Below are positions 17,107 to 25,922 of a stretch of 64,000 bases of DNA, in pieces (positions within the stretch are counted from its first letter, which is position 1; every line of letters begins with the position of its first letter). The notes under the pieces were generated by a model. The model was not told where the DNA came from. It made no database searches and worked only from the letters and a program-made list of their open reading frames with translations. Where the stretch lies: NCBI RefSeq assembly GCF_965221685.1, contig NZ_OZ244907.1. The stretch is one strand, 5' to 3'. This DNA comes from Palauibacter sp022826685. Its GTDB lineage: Bacteria > Gemmatimonadota > Gemmatimonadetes > Palauibacterales > Palauibacteraceae. The position numbers and the translations under genes are program-made.

Positions 17107-18214
17107 AGAAGCGGGGCAGATCCCGAGAGGGCGGCTCGTCCGTGAGGAGGTCCGCCATGAGGGCCCCGAGGACCGGCAGGAACTTGAAGGCGTGGCCGGA
17201 GCCCCCGGCGAAGATCGCGACGCGGGAGTGCTCGGGGTGGCGGTCGAGGATGAAGTCCTCGTCGGGCGTGTTCGTGTAGAGACAGACGGAGGCGTGCGTC
17301 AGCGCGCCCGCCACGCCCGGCGCGTACCGCGCGAACAGCCTACGCAGATCCTCCGTCTCCGAGGCCCCGATCTCGCGGTCGACCCATTCGACATCGGTCC
17401 CGCGTCCGGCCTGGAAGTGCATCCCCGCCTTGAGCCCTCGCGCACTCGGCGGGAATCCGTACCACGTCCCCTCTCGTTCGAGTTCCCACACCCAGGCGGG
17501 ACCCTCCGCGAGCGCGTCCGAATGCGCCCCCGCGGGCTCGAACCAGTACTGCACCGTGCGCTCCACCTCGAGCGGGAGGGCAAGCCCGGGAAGCAGTTGC
17601 GGCGTCCAGGCTCCCGCGGCGATCGCGAGGCGCCGCGCCGGGTACTCTCCCCGTGCGGTCCGGACGCGGACGCCCGAAGCCGAAGCGGACCACTCGATCG
17701 CGGGTTCGTCGAAGCGTAGCTCCGCGCTCTCCGCCCCCTCCGCGGCCTCCAGCGTTGCCTCGAGGCACGCCTCCAGTGAGAGAATTGCGGCACCCGGTTC
17801 GTAGATCGTGACCGTCCCCGGACTCGGTCGGAGCCAGGGGAAGCGCTCGACGACTTCCTCGACGGAGAGGAGGATGTCGCCGGAGTCCGGCCGCACGGCG
17901 TCGCGAAGCGGGCTCCCCGCGAACACGCGGCCGTCCTCCGGCCCCATCATGAGGGCGCCCGCCGTCCGCAGCAGCGTCCTGCCGGACGTACGCTCGAGAT
18001 CTGCCCAGCGGCACCAGGCGTCGCGGACGAGCGGCATGTACGGAGACCCCCGGTACCACGCCTCGCGGATCATCCGCGTCTCGCTGTGCGCGGACCCCAT
18101 GGTGTGCGGGGGCGTGTAGCGGTCGAACCCGACCACCGAATGTCCTCGCCGGACGAGTTCGGCCGCGGTCGCGCTTCCGATCGCTCCGAGTCCGATGACG
18201 GCGAAGTCGTGCAA
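17087..18214 (-). CDS. FAD-dependent amine oxidase, monomeric sarcosine oxidase / N-methyltryptophan oxidase family
   Basis: The 375-residue protein begins with a dinucleotide-binding motif VIGLGAIGSATAAELVRRGHSVVGFDRY (GxGxxG, residues 7-12). It continues with GSAHSETRMIREAWYRG, a hallmark of the MSOX/MTOX family. Near the C-terminus SVCLYTNTPDEDFILDRHP holds the cysteine that covalently binds FAD in this family. Substrates are N-methylated amino acids such as sarcosine, oxidised to the free amino acid, formaldehyde and hydrogen peroxide. No signal peptide is present. Its 3' end overlaps the convergent efflux pump gene by 20 bp. The true substrate is not determined. Confidence 0.85.
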   Translation of the reverse strand: MHDFAVIGLGAIGSATAAELVRRGHSVVGFDRYTPPHTMGSAHSETRMIREAWYRGSPYMPLVRDAWCRWADLERTSGRTLLRTAGALMMGPEDGRVFAGSPLRDAVRPDSGDILLSVEEVVERFPWLRPSPGTVTIYEPGAAILSLEACLEATLEAAEGAESAELRFDEPAIEWSASASGVRVRTARGEYPARRLAIAAGAWTPQLLPGLALPLEVERTVQYWFEPAGAHSDALAEGPAWVWELEREGTWYGFPPSARGLKAGMHFQAGRGTDVEWVDREIGASETEDLRRLFARYAPGVAGALTHASVCLYTNTPDEDFILDRHPEHSRVAIFAGGSGHAFKFLPVLGALMADLLTDEPPSRDLPRFSIDRFG

Positions 18215-18232
18215 GTCGATGCCGCCCGCGGC

Positions 18233-20002
18233 TCAGCTTCCGATTCTGGGGAAGGCGAGGCGCTGGTCCGCCTCCACCACGGAAACCGCACTCGCGACCC
18301 CGTCGGCGACCTCGAACTCGAACTGCACGGCGGAACCGTGCAGAAGGAAAGTCGTCGGGGACTGCGGGAGGAGTCGGAACGCCGCCTCGCCGGTGCGCGC
18401 GGCCGTGAGAACGCCCTCCTCGAGCGTCACGGTCAGCGTCGTGGCCGGGTCGATGCGGTACTCGCCCACAAAGAGGGACAGACTCCCGGGCTCGGCGCGC
18501 ACGATGGGGAGCGTGAGCGCCGGATCCGGCTCGACGCCCAGCTCCGACAGGCGCTCCAGGAGCCGGGGCATCCCGGGCGCGTACATGAGCGCGTCCCGGA
18601 TGTGGGCGGACGCCGCCTCCAGGTCTCCGGCACCTTCGTGTAGCTCGGAGAGCGCGAAGCGGATCGCGGGGGGTTCGGGCGTCTCCGCCGCGTAGGCTTC
18701 GAGGATCGCAATGGCCGTGGCCGGCTCGTCCTCCCGGAAATGGCCCGCGAGCCTCAGGATCTGGCCGGTGGAGTAGTCGTATTCCTCCGGCCGCGTGCGC
18801 CGCCAGTTCTCGTACCTCGACATCGCCGCCTCGACCCCGCCCGCCTCGACGATCGGCAGCAGCCGTTCCGCGATCGACGGTTTCGGGCGAACGGCTTCGG
18901 CGCCCCACAGCAGGTTCGTCAACCCCTCCAGGAGCGGTCCCAGGTCGGAGGATGTGTTGTCCATCAGCACGATGAGGCGTCCGTAGTCCGGGAAGACGCG
19001 CAGGTAGGAGGAGAAGCCGAAGATCCCTCCCGAGTGTTCGATCACGCGCACGCCATGGTCGTCTCCGATATCCCGCGTTCGCACGCCCACGCCGTACCCG
19101 TACGACCCGGATTCGAGGCCGGGCGTCGTCATGCGCGCCAGCGTCTCCGGGTCGCGGAACAGGCCTCCCTCGACGAAGAGGCCGGCGGCCCAGCGAGAGA
19201 CGTCGCCGATGGTGGAGTACAGCATGCCGGCGGCATAGGGCACGGACGGGTCGATGAGGCGTGCCGGCCGGTAGCCGGCGAGGTCGCGCGTGTGGCCGGC
19301 CGCGTGGCCCTCCGGCGGCCACAGCGCATGATCGTACCCCGTGTCGCTCAACTCCAGCGGTCCGAGCACATACGTGCGGAGAGCCTCGTCGTAGCTCAGG
19401 CCCGTGACCCGTTCCGCGATCCAGCCCAGGAGCACGTAGCCCGAGTTGGAGTACTCGAAGTCCGTGCCCGGCTCGAAGGAAAGCGGCTCCTCCCACGTCA
19501 GCGCGACGATCTCGCCCGGCGAAAACGGCGTCGCGGCCTCCCACTCCAGGAACCCCGGCATGTTCGTGTGGCTCGGCAGCCCGGAGGTGTGCGTGAGCAG
19601 GTGGTGGAGCGTGATCCGTTCCGCGTTTTCCGGCGGATATTCCTCGATGTGGCGGCCCACCGGGTCCTCGACCCGCAGCAGCCCCTCCTCCTCGAGTCTC
19701 AGGATGAGTGCGGCCGTGAACTGCTTCGTCAACGATGCGACGCGGAACCGGGTGTCGAGGGTGTTGCGGCCGCCGCCGGCGAAGTCGGATTCGCCGAACG
19801 CGCCCTCGAACAGCACCTGGCCCTCGTCGACGATCAGGGCCGCACCGTTGAAGAGCCTCAGGTCATGGAAGGACCGGAGGTAGCCTTCCGCGCGGTCCGC
19901 ACGCCCCTGCGCCTCGACGGCGGACGCGAGCCCGGACGCGAGTCCGAGCGCGAGCGCCGCGGCGAGACCGTACTTCCAGGATGATTTCCGACGCGGGTCC
20001 AA
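18233..20002 (-). CDS. exported serine hydrolase, beta-lactamase/penicillin-binding-protein C type
   Basis: I chose TTG 20002 because GGGAGG precedes it by 7 bases and the resulting N-terminus (MDPRRKSSWKYGLAAALALG) is a clean signal peptide. An ATG at 20077 is in frame but would add 25 non-signal residues and overlap the divergent gene. The 589-residue product has the S-x-x-K motif (S90, K93 in VASLTKQF), Y-S-N (Y184 in FEYSNSGYVLLGW) and EHSGG near the third motif. After the catalytic domain (about residues 35-375) comes a helical repeat segment and a small C-terminal beta domain. The substrate is unknown; peptidase or esterase activity is possible, and classical beta-lactamase activity is unlikely. 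Confidence 0.85.
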   Translation of the reverse strand: MDPRRKSSWKYGLAAALALGLASGLASAVEAQGRADRAEGYLRSFHDLRLFNGAALIVDEGQVLFEGAFGESDFAGGGRNTLDTRFRVASLTKQFTAALILRLEEEGLLRVEDPVGRHIEEYPPENAERITLHHLLTHTSGLPSHTNMPGFLEWEAATPFSPGEIVALTWEEPLSFEPGTDFEYSNSGYVLLGWIAERVTGLSYDEALRTYVLGPLELSDTGYDHALWPPEGHAAGHTRDLAGYRPARLIDPSVPYAAGMLYSTIGDVSRWAAGLFVEGGLFRDPETLARMTTPGLESGSYGYGVGVRTRDIGDDHGVRVIEHSGGIFGFSSYLRVFPDYGRLIVLMDNTSSDLGPLLEGLTNLLWGAEAVRPKPSIAERLLPIVEAGGVEAAMSRYENWRRTRPEEYDYSTGQILRLAGHFREDEPATAIAILEAYAAETPEPPAIRFALSELHEGAGDLEAASAHIRDALMYAPGMPRLLERLSELGVEPDPALTLPIVRAEPGSLSLFVGEYRIDPATTLTVTLEEGVLTAARTGEAAFRLLPQSPTTFLLHGSAVQFEFEVADGVASAVSVVEADQRLAFPRIGS

Positions 20003-20075
20003 GCGGGATCCTCCCGTGGGCGACAAAGGGACCGGAACGCTCGCGTCCCCCGAACGAAAGAGATAGGATCGCATC

Positions 20076-21596
20076 ATGCGCTCGATCTCAAGTCGGCAGC
20101 GGTCCCGGATCCTGGAACTGGAGGAGGCTGCGCGGCCGCTCGACCCCGGCGCGGGCGAGCGCGACCGCCTTATGGCCTTGGTACACGCCTACGCGCAGCG
20201 GTTCCTCACCGGGCTTCCCGAACGGCCCGCCTACGAGTACGACAAGTCAGCCGTCGCGGAGATCCGGGAACTCGGAGTCGGGACCGATACGCGACCCATC
20301 GAGCGGCTCATCGACCGCATCGACGAGTCCGTCGTGGGGGCGGGACTCGTGCCCTCTCACGGCGGGCACCTCGGTTACATCCCCGGCGGCGGCATCTACG
20401 CCTCTTCGCTCGCGGATTATCTCGCGGCCGTCACGAACGAATACGCCGGCGTACGCTTCACCGGCCCCGGCGCCGTCGAGATGGAGAACGTCGTCCTCGG
20501 CTGGATGGCGCGTCTCGCGGGATATCCGGCCACATGCGCCGGGAACCTGGCCTCGGGAGGCTCGATCGCGAGCCTCATTGCCGTCGTCACCGCCCGCGAG
20601 GCGGCCGGACTTCGGGCGCGCGACTACGAGCGGGCGGTCGTCTACTCGTCGTCCCACCTGCACCACTGCCTGCACAAGGCGCTCAGAATGGCCGGCGTGG
20701 GAGAGGCGGTGCGGCGCGATGTCCCGCTGGATGGCGATTACCGCATGCGGGCCGACGCGCTCGCCGAATTCGTGGAGGAGGATCGCGCGCGCGGACTCCG
20801 GCCGTGGCTCGTCTTCGCCTCGGCGGGAACCGTGGACATCGGCGCCATCGACCCGCTCGCGGAGATCGCGGACGTTGCCGAGCGCGAGGATCTCTGGTTC
20901 CACGTGGACGGCGCCTACGGCGGCTTCTTCGCCATGCTCGAGGAGATCCGGCCCGCGCTGGCGGGCTTGGAACGCTCGGACTCCCTCGTCCTCGATCCGC
21001 ACAAGGGGATGTTCCTCCCCTACGGCACGGGCGCCGTGCTCGTCCGTGACGGAAAGGCCTTGGCTGACGCGCACGAGTCGGGCGCCAGCTACCTGCAGGA
21101 CACGGTCGAGGCCGAGCGCTGGGGGCCCTCTCCCGCCGCCGTATCGCCAGAACTCACCAAGCACTTTCGGGGGCTGCGGGTCTGGTTGCCGCTTCTCCTG
21201 CACGGGGAGGCGCCGTTCGAGGCCTGCCTGCGGGAGAAGCTCGAACTCGCGCGCTACTTCCACGGCGAGATCGAGGCGCTCGGGTTCGAGGTGGGGCCGG
21301 AGCCGGAACTTTCGGTCGTGACCTACCGCTGGGTGCCGGAGTCGGGTGACGCGAACGCCTTCAACCGGGCGCTGGTGGACGAAACCCACCGCGACGGGCG
21401 GGTCTTCCTCTCCTCCACGACGATCGACGGGACGGTCTGGCTGCGGATGGCGGCGCTCGCGTTCCGCACCCACCTGGACACGATCGACCTCGCGCTCGAG
21501 GTCCTCCGGGAATCCGTGGGGAGACTCGAGGCTCGCCCCGAACGCTGGCGCGCGGCGTCTACCGCCGGAGCGCTCGCCGGGAGAGGCAGCGGCTGA
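20076..21596 (+). CDS. PLP-dependent group II amino-acid decarboxylase family protein
   Basis: The 506-residue enzyme has the fold type I decarboxylase landmarks: the PSHGGHLGYIPGGG entry segment, NLASGGSIASLIA, a histidine pair in SSSHLHHCLHKALR, the aspartate of HVDGAYGGF, and the PLP lysine in DPHKGMFLPYGTG (about residue 309). Relatives decarboxylate aromatic amino acids, glutamate, or cysteine sulfinate. The start ATG 20076 is 74 bp from the divergent hydrolase start. Its TGA overlaps the ATG of the NCS2 permease by one base, so the two genes form an operon. That suggests the permease moves a substrate or product of the pathway, but the amino acid cannot be named. Confidence 0.85.
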   Translation: MRSISSRQRSRILELEEAARPLDPGAGERDRLMALVHAYAQRFLTGLPERPAYEYDKSAVAEIRELGVGTDTRPIERLIDRIDESVVGAGLVPSHGGHLGYIPGGGIYASSLADYLAAVTNEYAGVRFTGPGAVEMENVVLGWMARLAGYPATCAGNLASGGSIASLIAVVTAREAAGLRARDYERAVVYSSSHLHHCLHKALRMAGVGEAVRRDVPLDGDYRMRADALAEFVEEDRARGLRPWLVFASAGTVDIGAIDPLAEIADVAEREDLWFHVDGAYGGFFAMLEEIRPALAGLERSDSLVLDPHKGMFLPYGTGAVLVRDGKALADAHESGASYLQDTVEAERWGPSPAAVSPELTKHFRGLRVWLPLLLHGEAPFEACLREKLELARYFHGEIEALGFEVGPEPELSVVTYRWVPESGDANAFNRALVDETHRDGRVFLSSTTIDGTVWLRMAALAFRTHLDTIDLALEVLRESVGRLEARPERWRAASTAGALAGRGSG

Positions 21597-23377
21597 TGGC
21601 GGGTTCGAATCAGGGGCGCGCCACGCAGGACGTACGCTACGAGCCGGACGAGCGGCCCCCGCTCCCGATCGCCGCCGGACTCGGCGTCCAGTACGCCCTC
21701 ATCTGCCTCGCCAGCATCGTCCTCACGCCGACGGTCATGATCACCGTGGCGGGCGGCAGCGATGCCTACCTCTCGTGGGCGGTATCCGCGGCGCTCGTCA
21801 TCAGCGGGGTCACGACGGCGATCCAGGCGCGCAGCGTGGGGCGGATCGGGGCGGGCTACATCCTCGTCATGGGGAGCACGAGCGCCTTCCTCGCGGTGAG
21901 CGTGTCCGCGCTCGAGCAGGGCGGGCCGGGGATGCTCGCGCTCCTGATCATCGCCTCCTCGCTCATCCAGTTCGTGCTCGCCTCGAGGATGGCGCTGCTG
22001 CGGCGGATCTTCACCCCCACCGTGGCGGGCGTCGTGCTCATGCTCATTCCGGTGACGCTCGCCCCGCTGATCCTGCGCAAGCTCGCCGAGGTGCCGGCCG
22101 GGGCGTCGCCGGCTGCGGCCCCCGTCGTTGCGGGCGTGACGCTCGCGGTCCTGGTGCTCGTTCCGCTTCGCTTCTCCGGCGCCCTTCGGCTCTGGGCCCC
22201 GGCCCTCGGGATTGCCGCCGGGTCTCTCGTCGCCGGCCTCGGGTTCGGGATCTACGACCTGTCCCCGGTCGCCGAAGCCGCCTGGATCGGCCTGCCGGAC
22301 CTCGCGTACCCGGGGCTCGACCTGAGCTTCCGCCCCGAGTTCTGGGCGCTGCTGCCGTCCTTCGTGATGGTGACGCTCGTGGGCGCCATGGATACGCTCG
22401 GGGACGCCATCGCGATTCAGCGGGTCTCGTGGCGCAGGCCGCGCGCGATCGACTTTCGCTCCATTCAGGGCGCGATCTCGGCCGACGGGGTGGGGAACCT
22501 CCTCTCCGGCCTGGCGGGGACCGTTCCCAATACGACCTACGGCATGAGCATCGCCGTCGCAGAACTCACGGGCGTCGCTTCCCGCGCCATCGGGATGTGC
22601 GTCGGCGTCGTCTTCGTGGCCTTCGCCTTCCTGCCGAAATTCCTCGCCCTCATCATCGCGATCCCCGGCCCCGTCGTGGCGGCCTATTTCGTCATCATCG
22701 TCGCGCTGATCTTCGTCTTCGGAATCAAGATCCTGCTCCAGGAAGGGCTGGACTACCGCAACGGCATCGTCGTCGGCGTCGCGTTCTGGCTGGGCATCGC
22801 CTTCCAGCTCGACTGGATCTACCCGGAGTCCTTCCAGGGGGCCTGGGGCGAACTCCTCGGCAACGGCATGACCGTCGGGGGCTTGACGGTGATCCTGCTC
22901 ACGGTCTTCGGAATGGGCGGCCGTCGGGCGCGACTCAAGACGCGGTTGTCGCACGACACCTGGCCGGAGGTCGACGCCTTCCTGGTGAAGTTCGCCGCGC
23001 GCAACGGATGGGACGAAGACATGGAAACGCGTCTGCGCGCCGTGGGCGAGGAGACGTTGCACATCCTCACTCGCGAGAAGGCACAGGAGGCGGGGGATAC
23101 GCCCGAGGCGGGGGATGCGCAGCGCAACCTGTTGGTGATCGCCCGCGGCGATGGCCCCTCCGCGGATCTCGAGTTCATCGCGACGACGGACGAGAAGAAT
23201 ATCGAAGACCAGCTGGCGATGCTCAGCGAGGCGGCCGCGGGCATCCCGGTCGAGGCGGAGACCCCGCTGCGGCTGCTGAGGCACTACGCCTCCTCGATCC
23301 GCCACCAGCAGTACCACGACATCGACATTCTCACGGTCCGCGTGGAGTCCGCGGGCCAGATGGCCAGGGACTTCTAG
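21596..23377 (+). CDS. NCS2 (xanthine/uracil permease) transporter with a C-terminal kinase-like domain
   Basis: The 593-residue product has about fourteen hydrophobic segments across residues 25-440. The NCS2 fold shows in TPTVMITVAGG (N-terminal) and the conserved SVxFxxG-like region, here LSGLAGTVPNTTYGMSIAVAELTGVASR. The family imports nucleobases or ascorbate with protons or sodium. Beyond residue 440 there is an extra soluble part of about 150 residues, with RLRAVGEETLHILTREK and ending YHDIDILTVRVESA. This resembles the N-box helix and last strand of anti-sigma/HATPase-like domains. The fusion suggests a nucleotide- or partner-controlled transporter. Its start overlaps the upstream decarboxylase stop by one base. 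Confidence 0.8.
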   Translation: MAGSNQGRATQDVRYEPDERPPLPIAAGLGVQYALICLASIVLTPTVMITVAGGSDAYLSWAVSAALVISGVTTAIQARSVGRIGAGYILVMGSTSAFLAVSVSALEQGGPGMLALLIIASSLIQFVLASRMALLRRIFTPTVAGVVLMLIPVTLAPLILRKLAEVPAGASPAAAPVVAGVTLAVLVLVPLRFSGALRLWAPALGIAAGSLVAGLGFGIYDLSPVAEAAWIGLPDLAYPGLDLSFRPEFWALLPSFVMVTLVGAMDTLGDAIAIQRVSWRRPRAIDFRSIQGAISADGVGNLLSGLAGTVPNTTYGMSIAVAELTGVASRAIGMCVGVVFVAFAFLPKFLALIIAIPGPVVAAYFVIIVALIFVFGIKILLQEGLDYRNGIVVGVAFWLGIAFQLDWIYPESFQGAWGELLGNGMTVGGLTVILLTVFGMGGRRARLKTRLSHDTWPEVDAFLVKFAARNGWDEDMETRLRAVGEETLHILTREKAQEAGDTPEAGDAQRNLLVIARGDGPSADLEFIATTDEKNIEDQLAMLSEAAAGIPVEAETPLRLLRHYASSIRHQQYHDIDILTVRVESAGQMARDF

Positions 23378-24513
23378 CCGCGACCCGCTCCTTCAGCCTG
23401 CGTCGCCCGGTCGCGGGACGCGACGATGATCGCCTTCGTGACGGCGAGCCGCTCGACATCGGCGAGCGCCCGATTCGTTTCCTCGAGGCCGTACTCTCCC
23501 CCGATCACCCGGGCGAAGGGGAGGCGGTGCCGGGCAAGCAGGTTGAGCGCGCGTGAGACGTGCGGCAGTTCGGTGCCCCAGCGCCCCTTCACCGTCGCGT
23601 GCTTCCGGTTGATGTCGAGGTGCGGATTGATGGAGACGGGGCCGACGTCCGTGTAGTGGCCCGCCACCACGTACGTGCCTCCGTCGCGGAGAAGGGCGAA
23701 CCCTTCCGGGATCGCCGCCGGGTTGCCGCTCGCCTCGATGACGACGTCGGCACCCCGGCCCTCCGTGAGGTCGGCCACCCGTGCCGACCGGTCGGGGCCC
23801 GACGTTCGGCTCACGGAGAGCGTGACGTCGGCGCCCATCGCGGTCGCCAGGTCGAGGCGCTCGTCGGGGTCGCCGATGACGACGAGAACGCCGCAGCCCC
23901 GGACCCGGGCGAAGGCGGCGGCCGCGAGGCCCACGGGGCCGGAGCCCTGGACGACGACCGTGTCCCCCGGCCGGAGTTCCGAGCGCTCGACGGCTCCGAA
24001 ACCGGTGAAGAGTCCGCAGCCGCCTCCGATGACATCCGCTGTCTCCAGCCCCTCGGGCAACTTGAAGATCGACGTGTCGGCCGTGAGCCGCATGGACGTC
24101 GCCCAACCTCCGAACAGCCCCTCGAGTGCGCTGAACGTGATGCCGTAGACGCGCCGGTGCGGGCACAGGTTCGGCTGCCGCGCCGCGGAACAATGGAAGC
24201 AGCGGTGGCACGTGCCCACGACGTCGAAGAAGGTGACCGTGTCCCCCTCCGCCAGCGGCCGCCCGGTGGCGTCGACGCCCGGTCCGCGGGTTTCCCGGAC
24301 CCTTCCCACGCTCACGTGCCCCGGGATGATGGGCCAGGGGACGCCCGCGAGGCGCCCGTGAAAGAGGTGTACATCGGTTCCGCACACCTCGCTCGCTTCG
24401 ATCTCCAGCCATGTCTCGCCCGGTCCGAGTTCGGGATCGTCGAAGTCCCGAATCTCGAGCGGCCGTCGCGGTCCCGTCATCACCGACGCGCGTTGTGGCA
24501 CTTCGCCTCCCAT
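23374..24513 (-). CDS. zinc-dependent medium-chain alcohol dehydrogenase
   Basis: The 379-residue MDR protein has catalytic zinc ligands in EVCGTDVHLFHG. The structural zinc motif GTCHRCFHCSAARQPNLCPHR is present (C-x2-C-x2-C-x7-C). The Rossmann motif is VVQGSGPVGLAAAAFARVRG. The usual G-H-E after the first loop is G-H-V here (IIPGHVSVGR), so the glutamate near the catalytic zinc is replaced. Long-chain secondary alcohols, sugars or polyols are typical substrates of such enzymes; the specific one is not readable. It overlaps the convergent permease by four bases. An MDR paralogue lies 1.4 kb away at 25923. Confidence 0.85.
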   Translation of the reverse strand: MGGEVPQRASVMTGPRRPLEIRDFDDPELGPGETWLEIEASEVCGTDVHLFHGRLAGVPWPIIPGHVSVGRVRETRGPGVDATGRPLAEGDTVTFFDVVGTCHRCFHCSAARQPNLCPHRRVYGITFSALEGLFGGWATSMRLTADTSIFKLPEGLETADVIGGGCGLFTGFGAVERSELRPGDTVVVQGSGPVGLAAAAFARVRGCGVLVVIGDPDERLDLATAMGADVTLSVSRTSGPDRSARVADLTEGRGADVVIEASGNPAAIPEGFALLRDGGTYVVAGHYTDVGPVSINPHLDINRKHATVKGRWGTELPHVSRALNLLARHRLPFARVIGGEYGLEETNRALADVERLAVTKAIIVASRDRATQAEGAGRG

Positions 24514-24521
24514 CCGCGGAG

Positions 24522-24550
24522 TTCTCAGGTCGCCTTGCGGCGCGTATCAT
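24522..24550 (+). promoter_or_regulatory. Candidate sigma-70-type promoter
   Basis: TTCTCA (24522-24527) and TATCAT (24545-24550) are separated by 17 bp and lie 65 bp before the chosen start of the sialidase-fold gene. TATCAT matches the -10 consensus at five of six positions. This is one of few A+T-rich blocks in the area. It is a motif match only. Confidence 0.3.
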
Positions 24551-24614
24551 ACGGCCTCGTCCGGAGGAGACGCCCGAGGGAGATGCCCGAGGGAGACCCC
24601 CGCAGGAGATGAGA

Positions 24615-25892
24615 ATGTCCGGAGTCCACATGCGAAACCGCACGCGAGCCCCTGCCGGCCGCCGGATCGGTTCCCTCGCCGCCGCGGTACTACTGTGCGG
24701 GTGTGCCGGCGAGGTGGAGCGGCAGGTGTCGCTGGAGTCGGGGGACGTCGAGTTCGAGCGGCCGTTCCCGAGCGGCGAACCCCATCTCGCGGTGGGCGCG
24801 GAGGGCCGCACGATCCTGACGTGGATCGAGCCGGAGGACGGCGTGCCCGCGCTGCGCCTCGCGATTCGCGAAGCGGACGGATGGTCCGCGCCGCGCACCG
24901 TGTGGACGTCGGAAGAGATGTTCGTGAACTGGGCCGACTTCCCCTCGTCGGTCGAGATGCCCGACGGGACCCTCGCCGTCCACTGGCTGGAGAAGGTGGC
25001 CGAAGCGCCGTACGCCTACCACGTCATGCTGGCGCTCTCTTCGGATGACGGGGTGACGTGGACGGAGCCGTTCCGCGCGCACGACGACGAGTCGCCGACC
25101 GAGCACGGCTTCGTATCGATGGTCCCGTGGCGCGACGGCGCGGCGCTGACCTGGCTCGACGCCCGCGCGATGGCGGGCGCCTCCGGTGGGGGCGTGCACA
25201 TAGCGGAAGACAGCCACGCCGTGCGGGGTCCGATGTCCGTCCGCTTCCGGACGCTCGCGCCGGATGGCCGATTGGGGCCCGAGGTGCTTCTCGACGACCG
25301 GACGTGCGAGTGCTGCCAGACCGCGCTGGCCCGCGTGGGCGACGGCCTCGTCGCCGCCTACCGCGACCGGAGCGAATCCGAAGTCCGCGACATCGCCGTC
25401 GTCCGCGGGGCGGGGGAGCGCTGGACCGCGCCCGCTCCGGTGTCGACCGACGGCTGGGTCATCCCCGGCTGCCCCGTGAACGGGCCGCAGTTGAGCGGCG
25501 ACGAAGCGGCGCTGGTCTCCGCCTGGTACACGGGCGCCGGCGGCACGCCGCAGGCGTACGTCGCGTTCTCGGCCGACGGCGGCGCGACCTTCGGGCCGCG
25601 GATCCGAATCGACGAAGGGCTGCCGCTGGGCCGCGTCGACATCGAGCGCCTCGACGACGGTTCGGCGGCGGTCGTGTGGCTCGAAGCCTCGGACGACACC
25701 CCGCGCGTCCTCGTCCGCCGTGTCCACCCGGACGGCTCGCAGGAGCCGCCCCTCCTCATCTCGGAGACCGCCGGCGAGCGTTCGAGCGGCTTCCCGCGCA
25801 TGGTGCGGCTGGAAGACGAACTCCTGTTCGCGTGGACGATCCCCGGCGAGGGAGGCGGCGTCCGGGTCCGCCCCGTGCGGCTCTCCGGCTGA
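24615..25892 (+). CDS. sialidase-fold (BNR-repeat-like) lipoprotein with a CxCC motif
   Basis: I place the start at ATG 24615 (AGGAG six bases upstream); ATG 24609 and ATG 24630 are alternatives. The N-terminus ends in VLLCGC, a lipobox, so the protein is anchored outside the inner membrane. The rest (about 400 residues) is a six-bladed propeller-like set of strands with Asp-box-like elements SSDDGVTWTEPF and SADGGATFGPRI. A cysteine cluster, DDRTCECCQTAL, sits in the middle, and IPGCPVNGP follows one blade later. True sialidase arginines are not evident, so the enzymatic role is uncertain. The CxCC cluster could bind copper or another metal. The gene stands alone. Confidence 0.6.
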   Translation: MSGVHMRNRTRAPAGRRIGSLAAAVLLCGCAGEVERQVSLESGDVEFERPFPSGEPHLAVGAEGRTILTWIEPEDGVPALRLAIREADGWSAPRTVWTSEEMFVNWADFPSSVEMPDGTLAVHWLEKVAEAPYAYHVMLALSSDDGVTWTEPFRAHDDESPTEHGFVSMVPWRDGAALTWLDARAMAGASGGGVHIAEDSHAVRGPMSVRFRTLAPDGRLGPEVLLDDRTCECCQTALARVGDGLVAAYRDRSESEVRDIAVVRGAGERWTAPAPVSTDGWVIPGCPVNGPQLSGDEAALVSAWYTGAGGTPQAYVAFSADGGATFGPRIRIDEGLPLGRVDIERLDDGSAAVVWLEASDDTPRVLVRRVHPDGSQEPPLLISETAGERSSGFPRMVRLEDELLFAWTIPGEGGGVRVRPVRLSG

Positions 25893-25922
25893 ACCCGGCC
25901 GGGTCAACCGAATCCAGCCGGG

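Noticed and set aside
20003..20077. Upstream ATG start for the serine hydrolase.
   Set aside because: TTG 20002 has a GGGAGG site and a clean signal peptide; the ATG would overlap the divergent gene start.
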